A DNA stretch of 63,382 nucleotides from Amazonocrinis nigriterrae CENA67 (GTDB lineage: Bacteria > Cyanobacteriota > Cyanobacteriia > Cyanobacteriales > Nostocaceae). Each line of letters opens with the position of its first letter. Position 1 is the stretch's first letter. Under the pieces are notes generated by a model that worked only from the letters and a program-made list of their open reading frames with translations, had not been told where the DNA came from and searched no databases. The position numbers and the translations under genes were made by a program. The stretch covers positions 2,682-66,063 of the forward strand of contig NZ_JAECZC010000007.1 of the NCBI RefSeq assembly GCF_016056305.1, given 5' to 3'. Positions 48,086-57,418 of this stretch are shown here, piece by piece.

Positions 48086-48366
48086 TGAGAAACGATTGTA
48101 CTCAACCAACACCTCCTTTCCTGTTCCCTGTTCCCTTTGTTTTTTAAAACTTAAGAAACATATTTAGCGATTTCTGCAACTAACGAGGAACTGGTTGGTT
48201 CGATTCGCAATAAGCAGGCATATTATCAGCAAGGTTTAAGGGCTATTTGCACACAGACAAAACCCGCACAGGCTGGTTTAAAATTCTTGATTTTGTGTTA
48301 TTCCGCATAGGTGGACTTCGTTTGTGTGCAAGATGAACCGCGAATTCTATTCGCCAAGGCTGTAAA

Positions 48367-48582
48367 TTAATTCCCTGCAAGACTAATGAGCAAGCCTACA
48401 AGAACAATTACAGTAATCAGAATATACATACTATCTCGCTGTCGCATAAAAGCTAATAATGAAAAAGCGACTCTAGCAACAGGAGTAATGATTAATAATA
48501 GTAATCCTAATTGGATGATGCCACAACGACGACCTGAAAAAGCTGCTGTTGCTACTCCTAAGGTAAATTCTAGAATATTCAA
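48367..48582 (-). pseudogene. Truncated DUF1634 membrane protein
   Basis: 71 codons with two hydrophobic helices: GIIQLGLLLLIITPVARVAF and YILITVIVLVGLLISLAG. These match the C-terminal half of DUF1634 proteins of about 110-120 residues. The N-terminal helix is missing; an in-frame stop lies just upstream and the only start is TTG. Probably a remnant at the edge of the phage-like island. Confidence 0.6.
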
Positions 48583-48979
48583 GCGATCGCACCTTAGCTA
48601 TTAAGGACAAATGGATTATCTAGAAGCTTGATGACAACGCATGTATCATACAATAAATTGAAATTAGCTAGCCAAATAAATGCTTACTAGTTCCTTATTT
48701 TGTCTTTTGAATTTTGAAAGCTATCTTACTACTGCCATCCAGATGTAACTAAAACTGAATGCCCAGATTTTTCAACTAGGTTACTATTCATTTACTACTC
48801 AAAATCAGCTATGAAGGCTTATTGGTAAAGTAGGTGGTAATTTTAAAACAGTCTGCACTCATCTAGACAGGACAAGGCTTTTGCGGTATTGTATTGTTCC
48901 TGCTACTCATCTGCTACTCAAAGTCGGCATAAAAATCTCAGTTTGACGAGATCGAAAACGCGATCGCGCTACTCAAATG
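48583..48979. other. Spacer with CTACTCA repeats
   Basis: No gene is visible. GCTACTCA / CTACTCAAA occurs at about 48795, 48904, 48911, 48969 and 48980. It may mark the island boundary, but no attachment core was identified. Confidence 0.4.
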
Positions 48980-49327
48980 CTACTCATTTTTATTCAATCC
49001 CAGCTTGTTCGGCTCATGCCGAACCATCGCCGTGAATTTTCGCATCTCGTCCCAAGTGCGAGCGCTGATATCCAGTTTTTTAGTAGTGTGCTGATTTGCA
49101 TGTCGGCTGCAAGAGCGGATTTCAATATAAGCCGCGATCGCGCTAAGAACAATTTCGATCTTATCGTCTGTATTGCCGTGTAACACGGCATTCCCGGCAT
49201 CAATCAACCGAGCGCAGCGCATAACCTCATCTGCGATCGCCTCCGGTACACGGATAACCTTTGTCTTTCCACTTTGCCAACTGCTACCACTGTCCCAGGT
49301 TGTTGAAGTTACGCCACCTCTATTCAT
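48980..49327 (-). CDS. Small hypothetical protein, possible DNA-binding regulator
   Basis: 115 aa from the ATG at 49327; the longer frame to 49360 starts at a TTG inside a palindrome. GKTKVIRVPEAIADEVMRCARLID resembles the beginning of plasmid- and phage-borne ribbon-helix-helix-type proteins. A second half (ARTWDEMRKFTAMVRHE) is helical. Palindromes with the core TGTTACACGGCA/TGTAACACGGCA lie in its leader and within the gene, suggesting autoregulation. Confidence 0.55.
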   Translation of the reverse strand: MNRGGVTSTTWDSGSSWQSGKTKVIRVPEAIADEVMRCARLIDAGNAVLHGNTDDKIEIVLSAIAAYIEIRSCSRHANQHTTKKLDISARTWDEMRKFTAMVRHEPNKLGLNKNE

Positions 49328-49340
49328 ACAAAACCCTCGT

Positions 49341-49361
49341 ATTGCCTTGTTACACGGCAAT
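49341..49361. promoter_or_regulatory. Near-palindrome, candidate operator
   Basis: ATTGCCTTGT-TACACGGCAAT, 21 bp, just upstream of the ATG at 49327. A perfect 17-bp relative, TGCCGTGTAACACGGCA, lies at 49174-49190 inside the gene. Confidence 0.5.
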
Positions 49362-49441
49362 ATAACAATTTTGATGATAAAAGGCGATCGCGTTTGAAAC
49401 TAGCTTGACCGTAAAATGTGACAAAAAAGGAATTTTGACTC

Positions 49442-49642
49442 ATGAAATGCGTATTATGTAATTCCGATACTTGGCTAGATGATGACTTGCACAGGTCTTG
49501 GTGTAAAAACAATCATTGCCGAAATTCTTGGGGCGGTGATAGAGAAAGAATGAGAGATTTTGGATTGGAAATTGAACGTATGCGAAGAGAACGAGAAGAT
49601 GGATACTCGGATATCTATGACATTGATGAACGCTTAATCTGA
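49442..49642 (+). CDS. Small zinc-ribbon-like protein
   Basis: 66 aa. CVLC and CKNNHC pairs (MKCVLCNSDTWLDDDLHRSWC...) form a likely zinc finger, followed by an Arg/Glu helix. The leader AAAAAAGGAATTTTGACTCA is repeated almost exactly before the next gene. Probably in one transcript with the DpdA-like gene 24 bp downstream. Confidence 0.6.
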   Translation: MKCVLCNSDTWLDDDLHRSWCKNNHCRNSWGGDRERMRDFGLEIERMRREREDGYSDIYDIDERLI

Positions 49643-49666
49643 GATAAAAAAAAGGAATTTTGACTC

Positions 49667-50644
49667 ATGAGTAAAACATCACCGGGGGATGATTTTGTAC
49701 AAAATCAAGCAGCGATCGCTGACCGATTTCGTACAGAATCACCCCCCGGTGTACCCCTATTTTTTATTGGCAGCAGCCCAAGCCAAGCCTCCACTATCCT
49801 CAGTCCCGACTATCCAGCCGCAGGAGTAATGGTGAGTGTCAATACTTTGCGCGATCGCAAATCGGATTTTGTGGTGGGTGACTGGATTCTCGACAGTGGC
49901 GCATTTACTGAGGTGGCACGGTACGGCGGTTACAGGCATGGTGTTGAGCAATATTATTGGCAGATTAAACGTTGGTCAGGGTGTGGCAATCTACTGATTG
50001 CAATAGCCCAAGACTGGATGTGTGAATCCTTCGTCCTTCAACGTACTGGGTTAACAGTTGCAGAACACCAGCGATTGACAGTTGAGCGCTACGACCAGTT
50101 AGTAAAACTCAAACCAACTGTTAGGATTATGCCTGTACTTCAGGGATATCGAGTCTCTGATTACATCAAGCATTTGGATGATTACGGTACTCGTTTGGCT
50201 CCTGGCGCGTGGGTTGGTGTTGGTTCAGTTTGTCGGCGTAATGGCAACCCAGAAGAAGTAGCAGATATTCTCAGGACAATTAAACTTATTCGTCCTGACC
50301 TCCAGTTGCACGGCTTTGGACTAAAAATATTAGCTTTGGAAAATGCCGAGGTTCGTTCGCTGCTTTATTCAACTGACTCAATGGCATGGAGCTACCCCCG
50401 TAGATTTCAACCAAACCCTGAACCAGAAATCCCAATGGCTCACAATTATCAGCAGCGCATCTATGCGGCGGTGACTGATTCTGTACAAAAACGAGTACCG
50501 CCGACAGCAGGCGCGGGAAACGGGCAGGGTAGGAAACCCAAATGGGAAACCAAGACTGGATCTGTGCGACTTCCAGAGAAGTATATTCCTCGCGTGGTTC
50601 AATTGTGCCGACAGTGGGAAGCTGAGGAAGATTTACTAGAGTGA
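49667..50644 (+). CDS. dpdA: DpdA-like DNA guanine transglycosylase (TGT superfamily)
   Basis: 325 aa. The family pattern is clear: LFFIGSSPSQ, DWILDSGAFTEVARYGGYR (acid D76), AQDWMCESFVLQRTGLTVAEH, RIMPVLQGY, APGAWVGVGSVCRRNG, LHGFGLKIL, and STDSMAWSY. DpdA enzymes replace guanine in DNA with 7-deazaguanine bases (preQ0 and derivatives), protecting phage DNA from restriction. No queC/D/E-type supply gene lies in the window. The C-terminal 60 residues are basic and unstructured (PTAGAGNGQGRKPKWETKTG). Confidence 0.75.
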   Translation: MSKTSPGDDFVQNQAAIADRFRTESPPGVPLFFIGSSPSQASTILSPDYPAAGVMVSVNTLRDRKSDFVVGDWILDSGAFTEVARYGGYRHGVEQYYWQIKRWSGCGNLLIAIAQDWMCESFVLQRTGLTVAEHQRLTVERYDQLVKLKPTVRIMPVLQGYRVSDYIKHLDDYGTRLAPGAWVGVGSVCRRNGNPEEVADILRTIKLIRPDLQLHGFGLKILALENAEVRSLLYSTDSMAWSYPRRFQPNPEPEIPMAHNYQQRIYAAVTDSVQKRVPPTAGAGNGQGRKPKWETKTGSVRLPEKYIPRVVQLCRQWEAEEDLLE

Positions 50645-50676
50645 ATCCCCACAGGGTAATACACTGTAGCGTGGTA

Positions 50677-50916
50677 TTACGGGTTGCGATCGCAATCCCA
50701 AGTGATCTCATAATTTAGATTTCGCAATTCAAAATAGGCTTTGAGAAAAGAGGCAATCTTGTCCTGGGGATGATTGTCGTCATCTAGCAGCAGTTGATCA
50801 CCCTCATCATTCCAGTAGGGGTCAAGCTTTACCGCTTCCAAAACTCGACCCAACACACATAACTCTATCTCATCGCCAGTGATACCAAAACCATCTGAAT
50901 AACGGTAAACATTCAT
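50677..50916 (-). CDS. Hypothetical protein, island operon
   Basis: 79 aa, acidic (LDPYWNDEGDQLLLDDD). Family unknown. Last gene of the long minus-strand operon. It points toward the DpdA-like gene, convergent. Confidence 0.5.
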   Translation of the reverse strand: MNVYRYSDGFGITGDEIELCVLGRVLEAVKLDPYWNDEGDQLLLDDDNHPQDKIASFLKAYFELRNLNYEITWDCDRNP

Positions 50917-50966
50917 GGTAAATCCCCCGACGGTAGTACCCGTGTAAAGTCGATGTAATACTCTGC

Positions 50967-51446
50967 TTATTGTCTTTCTGGATCTAAGCTAATCCGCTGC
51001 CTCACTATAAATCCGCTTTGCTCGTGTAAATATCTTTGAAGATCATTTACATCATTGTTGACTTTTTCAAGTTCTTCTTTTGTCCTTTCCCATTTATGCT
51101 CTGTCCTCTCTTTGGCTCCATTGAAGCCAAGCAGTACTGCATCTTTATGATTCATGAAATCTTGCTGGTGAATACTAAAGCTTTTATCTAGGCTTGAAAA
51201 ATCCTTTTGTAACTGCTTGAATTCTTCAATCAAAGTACTGTGAGAAGCTAAATCTTTTCTCAAGTTTTTAATATCGTTTCCAATTCCGTTAAAACGAGTA
51301 ACTATTTTAGCACCCGCAGCGAACAAGCTAATTATCCCTAATAAGCTTGTAATAATAATACCGAAAGTTTCAAGAGAAATGCTAACAGTTGTTTGAGGAG
51401 GATTAGAGTTAGTTGCTATTACTTCTATTCTGTATGTGCTGGTCAT
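50967..51446 (-). CDS. Single-span coiled-coil protein
   Basis: Start chosen at 51446, 1 nt after the upstream stop. After about 25 residues one transmembrane helix (FGIIITSLLGIISLFAAGA) is followed by a coiled coil of about 90 residues. This looks like a holin, spanin or membrane-tether type of small phage protein, but without a recognised family. Confidence 0.6.
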   Translation of the reverse strand: MTSTYRIEVIATNSNPPQTTVSISLETFGIIITSLLGIISLFAAGAKIVTRFNGIGNDIKNLRKDLASHSTLIEEFKQLQKDFSSLDKSFSIHQQDFMNHKDAVLLGFNGAKERTEHKWERTKEELEKVNNDVNDLQRYLHEQSGFIVRQRISLDPERQ

Positions 51447-51447
51447 T

Positions 51448-51795
51448 TTAATCAGTTGGGTCATCAAGATTATCAACAAACAATGCCGTATCAACCTTCA
51501 CCCGTACAGTAAATTCATATTCTGGTGCTGAGGGAGTACCTGTAAGCTGTTGAGAGACAAATTGAATGGGTGGTAAATCTGCACTTGCTCTATCTTCATT
51601 TACCTGAGCAGTTAATTCTGCAAGGGCTTGCAAAAACCTAACAACTCCCTTAACGCAAGAGGCATTAAGAGCGAGATTACTACCGCTTTCTGTAACAGCA
51701 CTAAAATTAAGCTTTACTTGATTATTTCCGACAAATTCAATTGAACCAGCGGGTAATTTTTCAGCCAATGCTGTGTAACTTAATGAAGTAGTCAT
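51448..51795 (-). CDS. Hypothetical tail-region protein
   Basis: 115 aa. Beta-rich start (LSYTALAEKLPAGSIEFVGN) and EFTVRVKVDTALFV end. It has an ATGA-type overlap with the gene before. It might share its late beta-strand pattern with the small pair at 58073-58767. Function unknown. Confidence 0.6.
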   Translation of the reverse strand: MTTSLSYTALAEKLPAGSIEFVGNNQVKLNFSAVTESGSNLALNASCVKGVVRFLQALAELTAQVNEDRASADLPPIQFVSQQLTGTPSAPEYEFTVRVKVDTALFVDNLDDPTD

Positions 51796-52295
51796 AAATT
51801 ATTAATCTTGAATTCAATTGTTTCTAATTTTGAGCGGACTGCATTAATTAAATCTTCTGTTGTATCGCTTTGTGTTCCACGGTATTCCCAAACCCCCAAA
51901 GTCACCTCTTGAATCCAAGGTAATGCCTCAAACCGCAAGCGGTAAGAATTAGTAAGTTGAGGAAAAATTACCAACTCAATTGCATTGAGTTTGATTAATC
52001 GGCGGGTGCTATCTACCTGTGTTGAGGGAATCTGCCCTAAACCCTCAAACACCACAGTGTCATCAATTTTGATTCCATCTATTTGTTGATAGAAGTAACC
52101 CGCCCGAATCCAAGTGGGCTTAGCATTTATCCAGGATGCAGCTACCACAAAAATGTGTTGTTCGGTCAGATAGGGCAGTTCAACGGGGTCAATGAGAGGA
52201 GCGCGAATACGGCGATTTTGAGGATTGCCTACAAGCTTTTGATAATAGGTCAATTCCCACGCCCCAACCGCCGTTAAATCAAGCTGAAGTGTCAT
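51792..52295 (-). CDS. Hypothetical tail-region protein
   Basis: 167 aa. Start ATG at 52295 chosen because it forms ATGA with the stop of the gene before; the longer frame (52322) lies inside that gene. No recognised domain; beta-rich with aromatic residues. Member of the island operon. Confidence 0.6.
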   Translation of the reverse strand: MTLQLDLTAVGAWELTYYQKLVGNPQNRRIRAPLIDPVELPYLTEQHIFVVAASWINAKPTWIRAGYFYQQIDGIKIDDTVVFEGLGQIPSTQVDSTRRLIKLNAIELVIFPQLTNSYRLRFEALPWIQEVTLGVWEYRGTQSDTTEDLINAVRSKLETIEFKINNL

Positions 52296-52513
52296 GCTGT
52301 AAATACTGGGATAGTCCAGCAAGACTCGGCTAACTCGAACACGTCAAAGCCTTGCCCGTCAAGTAAATCCAGGAAAGTATCTGTCTCTAACGTGCCATTG
52401 AGTAAATCACTAGTTGCTTTTGCGCGTTCCATCATCAGACTAACTTCTTCATCCAGGTCAATATCAATTTGACCTGGATACCAAATAATCGGGGTAGAAA
52501 TATCAAACGTCAT
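52292..52513 (-). CDS. Small acidic hypothetical protein
   Basis: 73 aa, acidic (DIDLDEEVSLMMERAKATSD... LDLLDGQGFDVFELAESCW). The start forms ATGA with the upstream stop. Unknown family; size and order in the operon fit a tail chaperone or adaptor, by position only. Confidence 0.6.
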   Translation of the reverse strand: MTFDISTPIIWYPGQIDIDLDEEVSLMMERAKATSDLLNGTLETDTFLDLLDGQGFDVFELAESCWTIPVFTA

Positions 52514-53052
52514 ACACCACTTGCAGCGTAAGGATAATCTTCCGGTTCAAACCAGATTCGCCCGTAAGCACCGCCGAGTTGAGTTTTCTTTGCTGTAATC
52601 ACTCCCGTAACCTTAGCTTTGAGATTAGCAGGAGCATCAGCAGTAATTGGCGCGCTGTAATTGTATTGAGCATTACTGTCACGAGTTCCCTTGCCGTAGC
52701 GGATGTACGGACGGTTACTACCTTTGGCGCGAACTAATTGAGGAGTGGCATCGGCAACCATTGCAAGGAGTTTAGCTGGCTGAAATCCTTTAGGAGCAGA
52801 TGGATCTGTGGCAGCGTCTGCCAGCCCCAAAGCTCCAACCCCCCCGAAAAATGCCACCCCTTCTTTTGAGGCTTGGACAGTAAAAGCAGCATCAGCTTCC
52901 GCCAATGGTGAAAGAACGGCATATTTGACACCAATCTTTGGACGGCGTTGTGTTGCCGCTCCAGCTTCTCTTGCTGGAGGATTATAGTTTGCTCGTGCCT
53001 GGGCGTATTGCAATTGTTTTTGAAGTTCAGCGACGGTCTTACGTCTTCCCAT
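52510..53052 (-). CDS. Hypothetical protein, basic
   Basis: 180 aa. Basic N-terminus (MGRRKTVAELQKQLQYAQAR) then Ala/Gly-rich segments with no recognised fold. It follows a 118-bp gap that includes a small hairpin (53104-53128), perhaps a local promoter or processing site. Confidence 0.6.
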   Translation of the reverse strand: MGRRKTVAELQKQLQYAQARANYNPPAREAGAATQRRPKIGVKYAVLSPLAEADAAFTVQASKEGVAFFGGVGALGLADAATDPSAPKGFQPAKLLAMVADATPQLVRAKGSNRPYIRYGKGTRDSNAQYNYSAPITADAPANLKAKVTGVITAKKTQLGGAYGRIWFEPEDYPYAASGV

Positions 53053-53170
53053 ATGTATTGAGGTAATGAGATGAGTGATTTGTAATACCTCAGTTCTAAC
53101 AAGCGTTTTGAGTCATTACTCTCAAACGGATAATCTAAGACTGTCCGTCAAATTTTTGCCATAACTGTGC

Positions 53171-53989
53171 CTAAACTCGCTCTATTACACTTCTCAGACG
53201 AGTTCCACTTGTGGCTACAAGGTTGACAGGATTTTGCTTGCCCCAAATCAGAAGTTGAGCATGTCGGAACTTAACTGGTGCTTGCCGCCTGCGGGCGAAT
53301 TTTTTGACCGTACGCCCATATACCCGATGAGTACCTGGATTGGTTGAGTAGACACGATCATTGTCGATATATTGGATAAAGTCACGGTCAAAGGGGTGTT
53401 CTTGAATCTCTAGAACTGCCCTAATAATTCTTTCTCCTTCGGCTTTATTTGGTACTAAAAGATTTAGTTTATATCCTCGTTCGCTATCGGTATATGTACA
53501 TTTAAAGTGTCCTTTGTGCCAGACAAAAGGAGGTGTAGCAAAGACATTTTTGATTTGTCTTGCGATTCTTTCTGCGTCAGTTCTACTAATAGTTTCGCTT
53601 GTCTCGTGCATTAGCCTAAAAGTTATTTCTCCTTCGGTTTGAGGTGTATCATCATTATGAATTTCAAAATTATAAGGTTCTAAAAAATAAAGTTTAATTT
53701 GTGGTTTAAAAGTGCGGTCTGGTTGAAATTCTGCCACAGGAACACCGTAAACTGGACGCTGTAAAGCTTGAGCGTGTCCACAAGTGATTTCAAACAGCCA
53801 CATTCTCATTAATGTCATTGTGGAAGTGTCAGAGTCTTTCATGATGCAAGAATGTTTCAACCTGCGTTTAGGAGTAGAGACATCATCGTCAGGTTGATTT
53901 TTAAAATAAGCTTTGACAGCTTTATTGTGTTCAAGTCGTACAATATCTTGTAGATTTTCCCATTCATCAAAATTTGGTGGTAATGGCAT
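53171..53989 (-). CDS. Hypothetical protein downstream of the tape-measure-like gene
   Basis: 272 aa. Mixed alpha/beta; SETISRTDAERIARQIKNVF and FRHAQLLIWGKQNPVNLVAT are noticeable but unassigned. The start shares one base with the stop of the coiled-coil gene. A position right after a tape-measure gene is often a distal-tail or adhesin protein; inference only. Confidence 0.6.
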   Translation of the reverse strand: MPLPPNFDEWENLQDIVRLEHNKAVKAYFKNQPDDDVSTPKRRLKHSCIMKDSDTSTMTLMRMWLFEITCGHAQALQRPVYGVPVAEFQPDRTFKPQIKLYFLEPYNFEIHNDDTPQTEGEITFRLMHETSETISRTDAERIARQIKNVFATPPFVWHKGHFKCTYTDSERGYKLNLLVPNKAEGERIIRAVLEIQEHPFDRDFIQYIDNDRVYSTNPGTHRVYGRTVKKFARRRQAPVKFRHAQLLIWGKQNPVNLVATSGTRLRSVIERV

Positions 53990-56598
53990 TACTCGTCTGC
54001 CTCCTTATCCTCATCTGAAATAGCCAAACCAGTAGCGCTAACTAATTTGGAAGCATCAAACCCAGCTTTGACTTGAGCCGCTTCTGGGGGAGTAGTACCT
54101 TGTTTGCTGTTTGGTTCCTGCCCCAAAGCCTTGAAGAATTCATCTTTTTGTTGTCCTATTTGAGTGACTGTTTCTTGAACACTCAATACTTCACTAGCAA
54201 CCTGATCTACTTGAGAAACGACATTTTCAACATTTTCTAAGGTGGTAAAAAACTTGTTTTGAAAATTGGGTGTAGGATTCATCCACCTATAAGCTGATTC
54301 TCCTACCTCACCCCACTTTCTTAGAGCATTACCGATAACTGCTACCCAACTACCAACAACTTCTAATGCACTGAGAATTGAATAGCCAATTGACTGAAGA
54401 GAGTTTAATAAATTAGCTGCTGCTTGGTAGATTCGATTCCATTTCTTCCATTCGGCTTTAATACCGTTCCACTCTTGTACACCAAAAATAGTTTTCCCAA
54501 AAGCATCAACTTGACCGCCAAATATTTCACCGATATCAAGGGGGCTGCCTTCAGCATCTTTGATGCCAATGACTGCTAATAAATTAGAAATTGTTGAAAA
54601 TAATGTCTGTCCTAAATTAGAACTGAGCATATAGGCATTATGAAGAGTCTGCCACCAGATGAGGATGTTGAGCGCTCGATCTAAGTGCAACCAATTGGCG
54701 AGCCGGGAAAGCTTGCCCCCAATACCACCAGGCAGTTGATCACCAAGTCTATTGAGTATTTCCTGCTGTCCTGTGAGTAGCGCACCAGTGCCGGCAGTGT
54801 CTAAACCTTGAAGAATATTATTAGCAGCATTATTTGTATTGTTATTGATGTTGTTACTTTGGTCATTCAAAGCTCTATTCATACATCCGCCTGGCTGAGT
54901 AGACCGACACACGCCTGTGGTGGTTGCTCGTTCAATGTCGCCAGGCGTAGGGATATTTCTGATTACATTATCAGCCGCCTTGCCCACAACAAGCGGGATA
55001 CCTGCAATTGTAGGGATAATTGAGTCTAGTTTTGCATCTATCCCCCCTAGCTTTTTATTTGCTTCTTCGTTCACTTTTTCCTGTTCCTTAATTTTTGTGT
55101 TTGTTTGATTAAGTGAGTTAGAAATTTTATCTAAATCACGTCTATTCTGTTCTTGAAAACGTTGAAACCTTTCATCGGCTGATTTGGTACTTAAATCTTT
55201 AAAATCAGCTAATTTTTTATCGAAGTCTTTACCTAGGTCTGAAATCTTTAAATCCCTGACTCCTAGTGCCTCATTATTCTGTTTGGTAAACTCTGCAAAA
55301 CGTTGACTGGCATCAAGATTACTTTGACGTTGAAAGTTTTGTAAATCCTGATTAAATTTTTTACCTAAATCTGAGATTTTTAAATCCTGAACGCCAAGTG
55401 ATTTCTTGTTGTCCTCTACTAATTTATTAAATTGGTTATCAAGGTTTTTTTGTAGTGGTGATAAATCCGGTACACCTTTATTACGTGCTTCATTTATTGC
55501 TGCATCAGCCTTTGCATTTGCAGTAGAGGCAACTTTGCCCACATTAGAAACACCACCGATAAGGGTAGGGATAACGTTCTGAATCCCTGTTAGTTGGGCA
55601 AGTAAACCATTAATTTGCGCCCGTAAACCATTTACCTCTTGAGCAGTACTGGATTTAATGCTATTAGCAATTGTGTTAATGTCAGGTGTTTTGATATTGC
55701 TTAACTTCGCTTCTAATAATTTGTTGTTAGCTTGCAATGTCCCAATAGCATTTCTTTGATTATTAATTTCAGCACTAGCGGCTTTTACTTCTGCTTGTGA
55801 TTGCAATAAACCTCTTTGAATGTTTGCAATTGTTGAATTTATCTGCTGCTGAAACCCTTGCCCAATACTTGATAGGGTTTGATTAACTTTAGCTTGAATA
55901 GTTGCAATCTGTGTTTCTAATTTTGCCCTCCCTGCCCGTGTTTCATACAAAGCATCGTTTCCTATTTTTCTGGCTTCTGCTATTTTTTCTTCTAATATCT
56001 TCCTTCCTGCTCGTATCTCGTATAATGCCTCGTTCGCATTTTTACGAATTGGTACTAATTGCCTCTCTACTCCATTAATTCTTAATTCATTAGTTTTAAC
56101 TGCTTCCTGTATGCCTGGCAGTATTTTCTTAATAGCTTCAGCTTTCAAGCTTGCATTAACAGCAAGTGTTTGAGTCTTGCTCAATTCAATGTTGAGTTTT
56201 TCGGAGCTTTCGATATTAAAACTGTTAATTTTATCTTGCAAAACAGCGATTATTGCTGTGATAGCAGCTACACCCCCGACAGCTAACAATGCTGCTAAAC
56301 TTCCTCCAGACTTAGCTGCTTTTTCTGCATTATCCTTACCAGGAACTTTTTTAAAAAGATTATCTAAAGTTTTTTTGGCATCTTCTACCTTTTTTTTAAC
56401 TGGATTAAACTGCTTTTCTAGGTCTTTGGTACTTTGAGTTGCAGTCTTAACACCTTTCTTGATTTGGTCTATTTCAGCATATTTAGATTTAAGCTGTTTA
56501 GCAGCCTTAAAACCATCAGCGTAATATTTTAATTCTCTAGACAATGCGGTCAATTCCTTAAGAGCCGCTTGCCCTGATATCGTAGTAGGTGGAACCAT
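53989..56598 (-). CDS. Large coiled-coil protein, tape-measure-like
   Basis: 869 aa. Long alpha-helical coiled coil (residues about 30-560) with GG-rich hydrophobic patch (SLAALLAVGGVAAITAIIAV) near residue 110 and repeated LGVxDLKISDLGKxF units (two). The end has hydrophobic helices (ALNILIWWQTLHNAYMLSSN; YSILSALEVVGSWVAVIGNAL). Length, order and composition resemble a phage tail tape-measure protein. No other tail core gene is recognised, so this remains a structural guess. Preceded by a small coiled-coil gene. Confidence 0.6.
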   Translation of the reverse strand: MVPPTTISGQAALKELTALSRELKYYADGFKAAKQLKSKYAEIDQIKKGVKTATQSTKDLEKQFNPVKKKVEDAKKTLDNLFKKVPGKDNAEKAAKSGGSLAALLAVGGVAAITAIIAVLQDKINSFNIESSEKLNIELSKTQTLAVNASLKAEAIKKILPGIQEAVKTNELRINGVERQLVPIRKNANEALYEIRAGRKILEEKIAEARKIGNDALYETRAGRAKLETQIATIQAKVNQTLSSIGQGFQQQINSTIANIQRGLLQSQAEVKAASAEINNQRNAIGTLQANNKLLEAKLSNIKTPDINTIANSIKSSTAQEVNGLRAQINGLLAQLTGIQNVIPTLIGGVSNVGKVASTANAKADAAINEARNKGVPDLSPLQKNLDNQFNKLVEDNKKSLGVQDLKISDLGKKFNQDLQNFQRQSNLDASQRFAEFTKQNNEALGVRDLKISDLGKDFDKKLADFKDLSTKSADERFQRFQEQNRRDLDKISNSLNQTNTKIKEQEKVNEEANKKLGGIDAKLDSIIPTIAGIPLVVGKAADNVIRNIPTPGDIERATTTGVCRSTQPGGCMNRALNDQSNNINNNTNNAANNILQGLDTAGTGALLTGQQEILNRLGDQLPGGIGGKLSRLANWLHLDRALNILIWWQTLHNAYMLSSNLGQTLFSTISNLLAVIGIKDAEGSPLDIGEIFGGQVDAFGKTIFGVQEWNGIKAEWKKWNRIYQAAANLLNSLQSIGYSILSALEVVGSWVAVIGNALRKWGEVGESAYRWMNPTPNFQNKFFTTLENVENVVSQVDQVASEVLSVQETVTQIGQQKDEFFKALGQEPNSKQGTTPPEAAQVKAGFDASKLVSATGLAISDEDKEADE

Positions 56599-56849
56599 TA
56601 ACCCCCCTTAAAAAAGCTGCTGATTGTGTTTACTGTTTGTTGAATGTCTTTAAAAAGTTGTTCAATGCTATTGCAGTAACTTTCTAACCTTTTGACTCTT
56701 GCTTCTAATCCTGAGTTACTACTATTGTTTTTGTTGTCGCAACAAGCTTGCTGTTTTTTTTCTAAATCTCTAAATCTTGCATTCTGTCGATCGATTGCAG
56801 CGTTTAATTGTCTTAATGCTGCGTCTATATCCTTGCAAGGTTCGCTCAT
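56598..56849 (-). CDS. Small coiled-coil protein
   Basis: 83 aa; two helical heptad stretches separated by ACCDNKNNSSNSG. Overlaps: 1 bp with the next gene, 4 bp with the previous. Possibly a chaperone or partner of the tape-measure-like protein. Confidence 0.6.
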   Translation of the reverse strand: MSEPCKDIDAALRQLNAAIDRQNARFRDLEKKQQACCDNKNNSSNSGLEARVKRLESYCNSIEQLFKDIQQTVNTISSFFKGG

Positions 56850-57418
56850 TTTTTACCTAACTTAGATGCTAAATTTCTGATTTTATCGGCGGTATCAACG
56901 CATGGAATGCAGCAATAGCCAGGGTATTTATCATGGTTGCATTTGTGATATCCGCTCGGACATCCATTACCACAAGCTACTTCATACTTTGGTGGAGAAT
57001 CTGCTTGTTTCTCCTCTTGAAATAATTGATTGCCGTTAATATCAGAAATGGTTATTCGATATTTAGTTGTAGGGTCTGGTGTGAATTGAATGTCTAAATA
57101 CTGAATTGCTCCAGCACTAACTGAGCCATCTTGATATATAAGCCTGTTCGTGCCACTAGTTCTAATTTCCCTGGTATTGATTGTTACAGGCGATTCTGTT
57201 GATGTTCCTCTGTAGGTCAATGGATTCCCCGGCGGCAGAGTCTTTGTATCATAAGTTCTCATTGACCAAGTACCCATATTAGAATCACCTGTGATATTCA
57301 CAGATGAAATATCTACTTGAACAGGAACTTTACTAGATTCATATTTCTTTTTATCTTCTCCAGTCCATTGCCAGATAATAGTAGCTTTGTCATCATTAGC
57401 AGAGCAATAAATAGTCAC
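56846..57418 (-). CDS. Beta-rich protein with C-terminal Cys cluster
   Basis: 190 aa. The C-terminus has CGNGCPSGYHKCNHDKYPGY then CCIPC, seven Cys/His-type ligands that could bind zinc or form a knot. The N-terminal part is beta-sandwich-like (TIIWQWTGEDKKKYES). Function unknown; perhaps a tail tip component. Confidence 0.6.
   Translation of the reverse strand: MTIYCSANDDKATIIWQWTGEDKKKYESSKVPVQVDISSVNITGDSNMGTWSMRTYDTKTLPPGNPLTYRGTSTESPVTINTREIRTSGTNRLIYQDGSVSAGAIQYLDIQFTPDPTTKYRITISDINGNQLFQEEKQADSPPKYEVACGNGCPSGYHKCNHDKYPGYCCIPCVDTADKIRNLASKLGKK

Noticed and set aside
48583-48980. CTACTCA repeats as attachment site
   Set aside because: No integrase, tRNA gene or matching distal copy is visible in the window.
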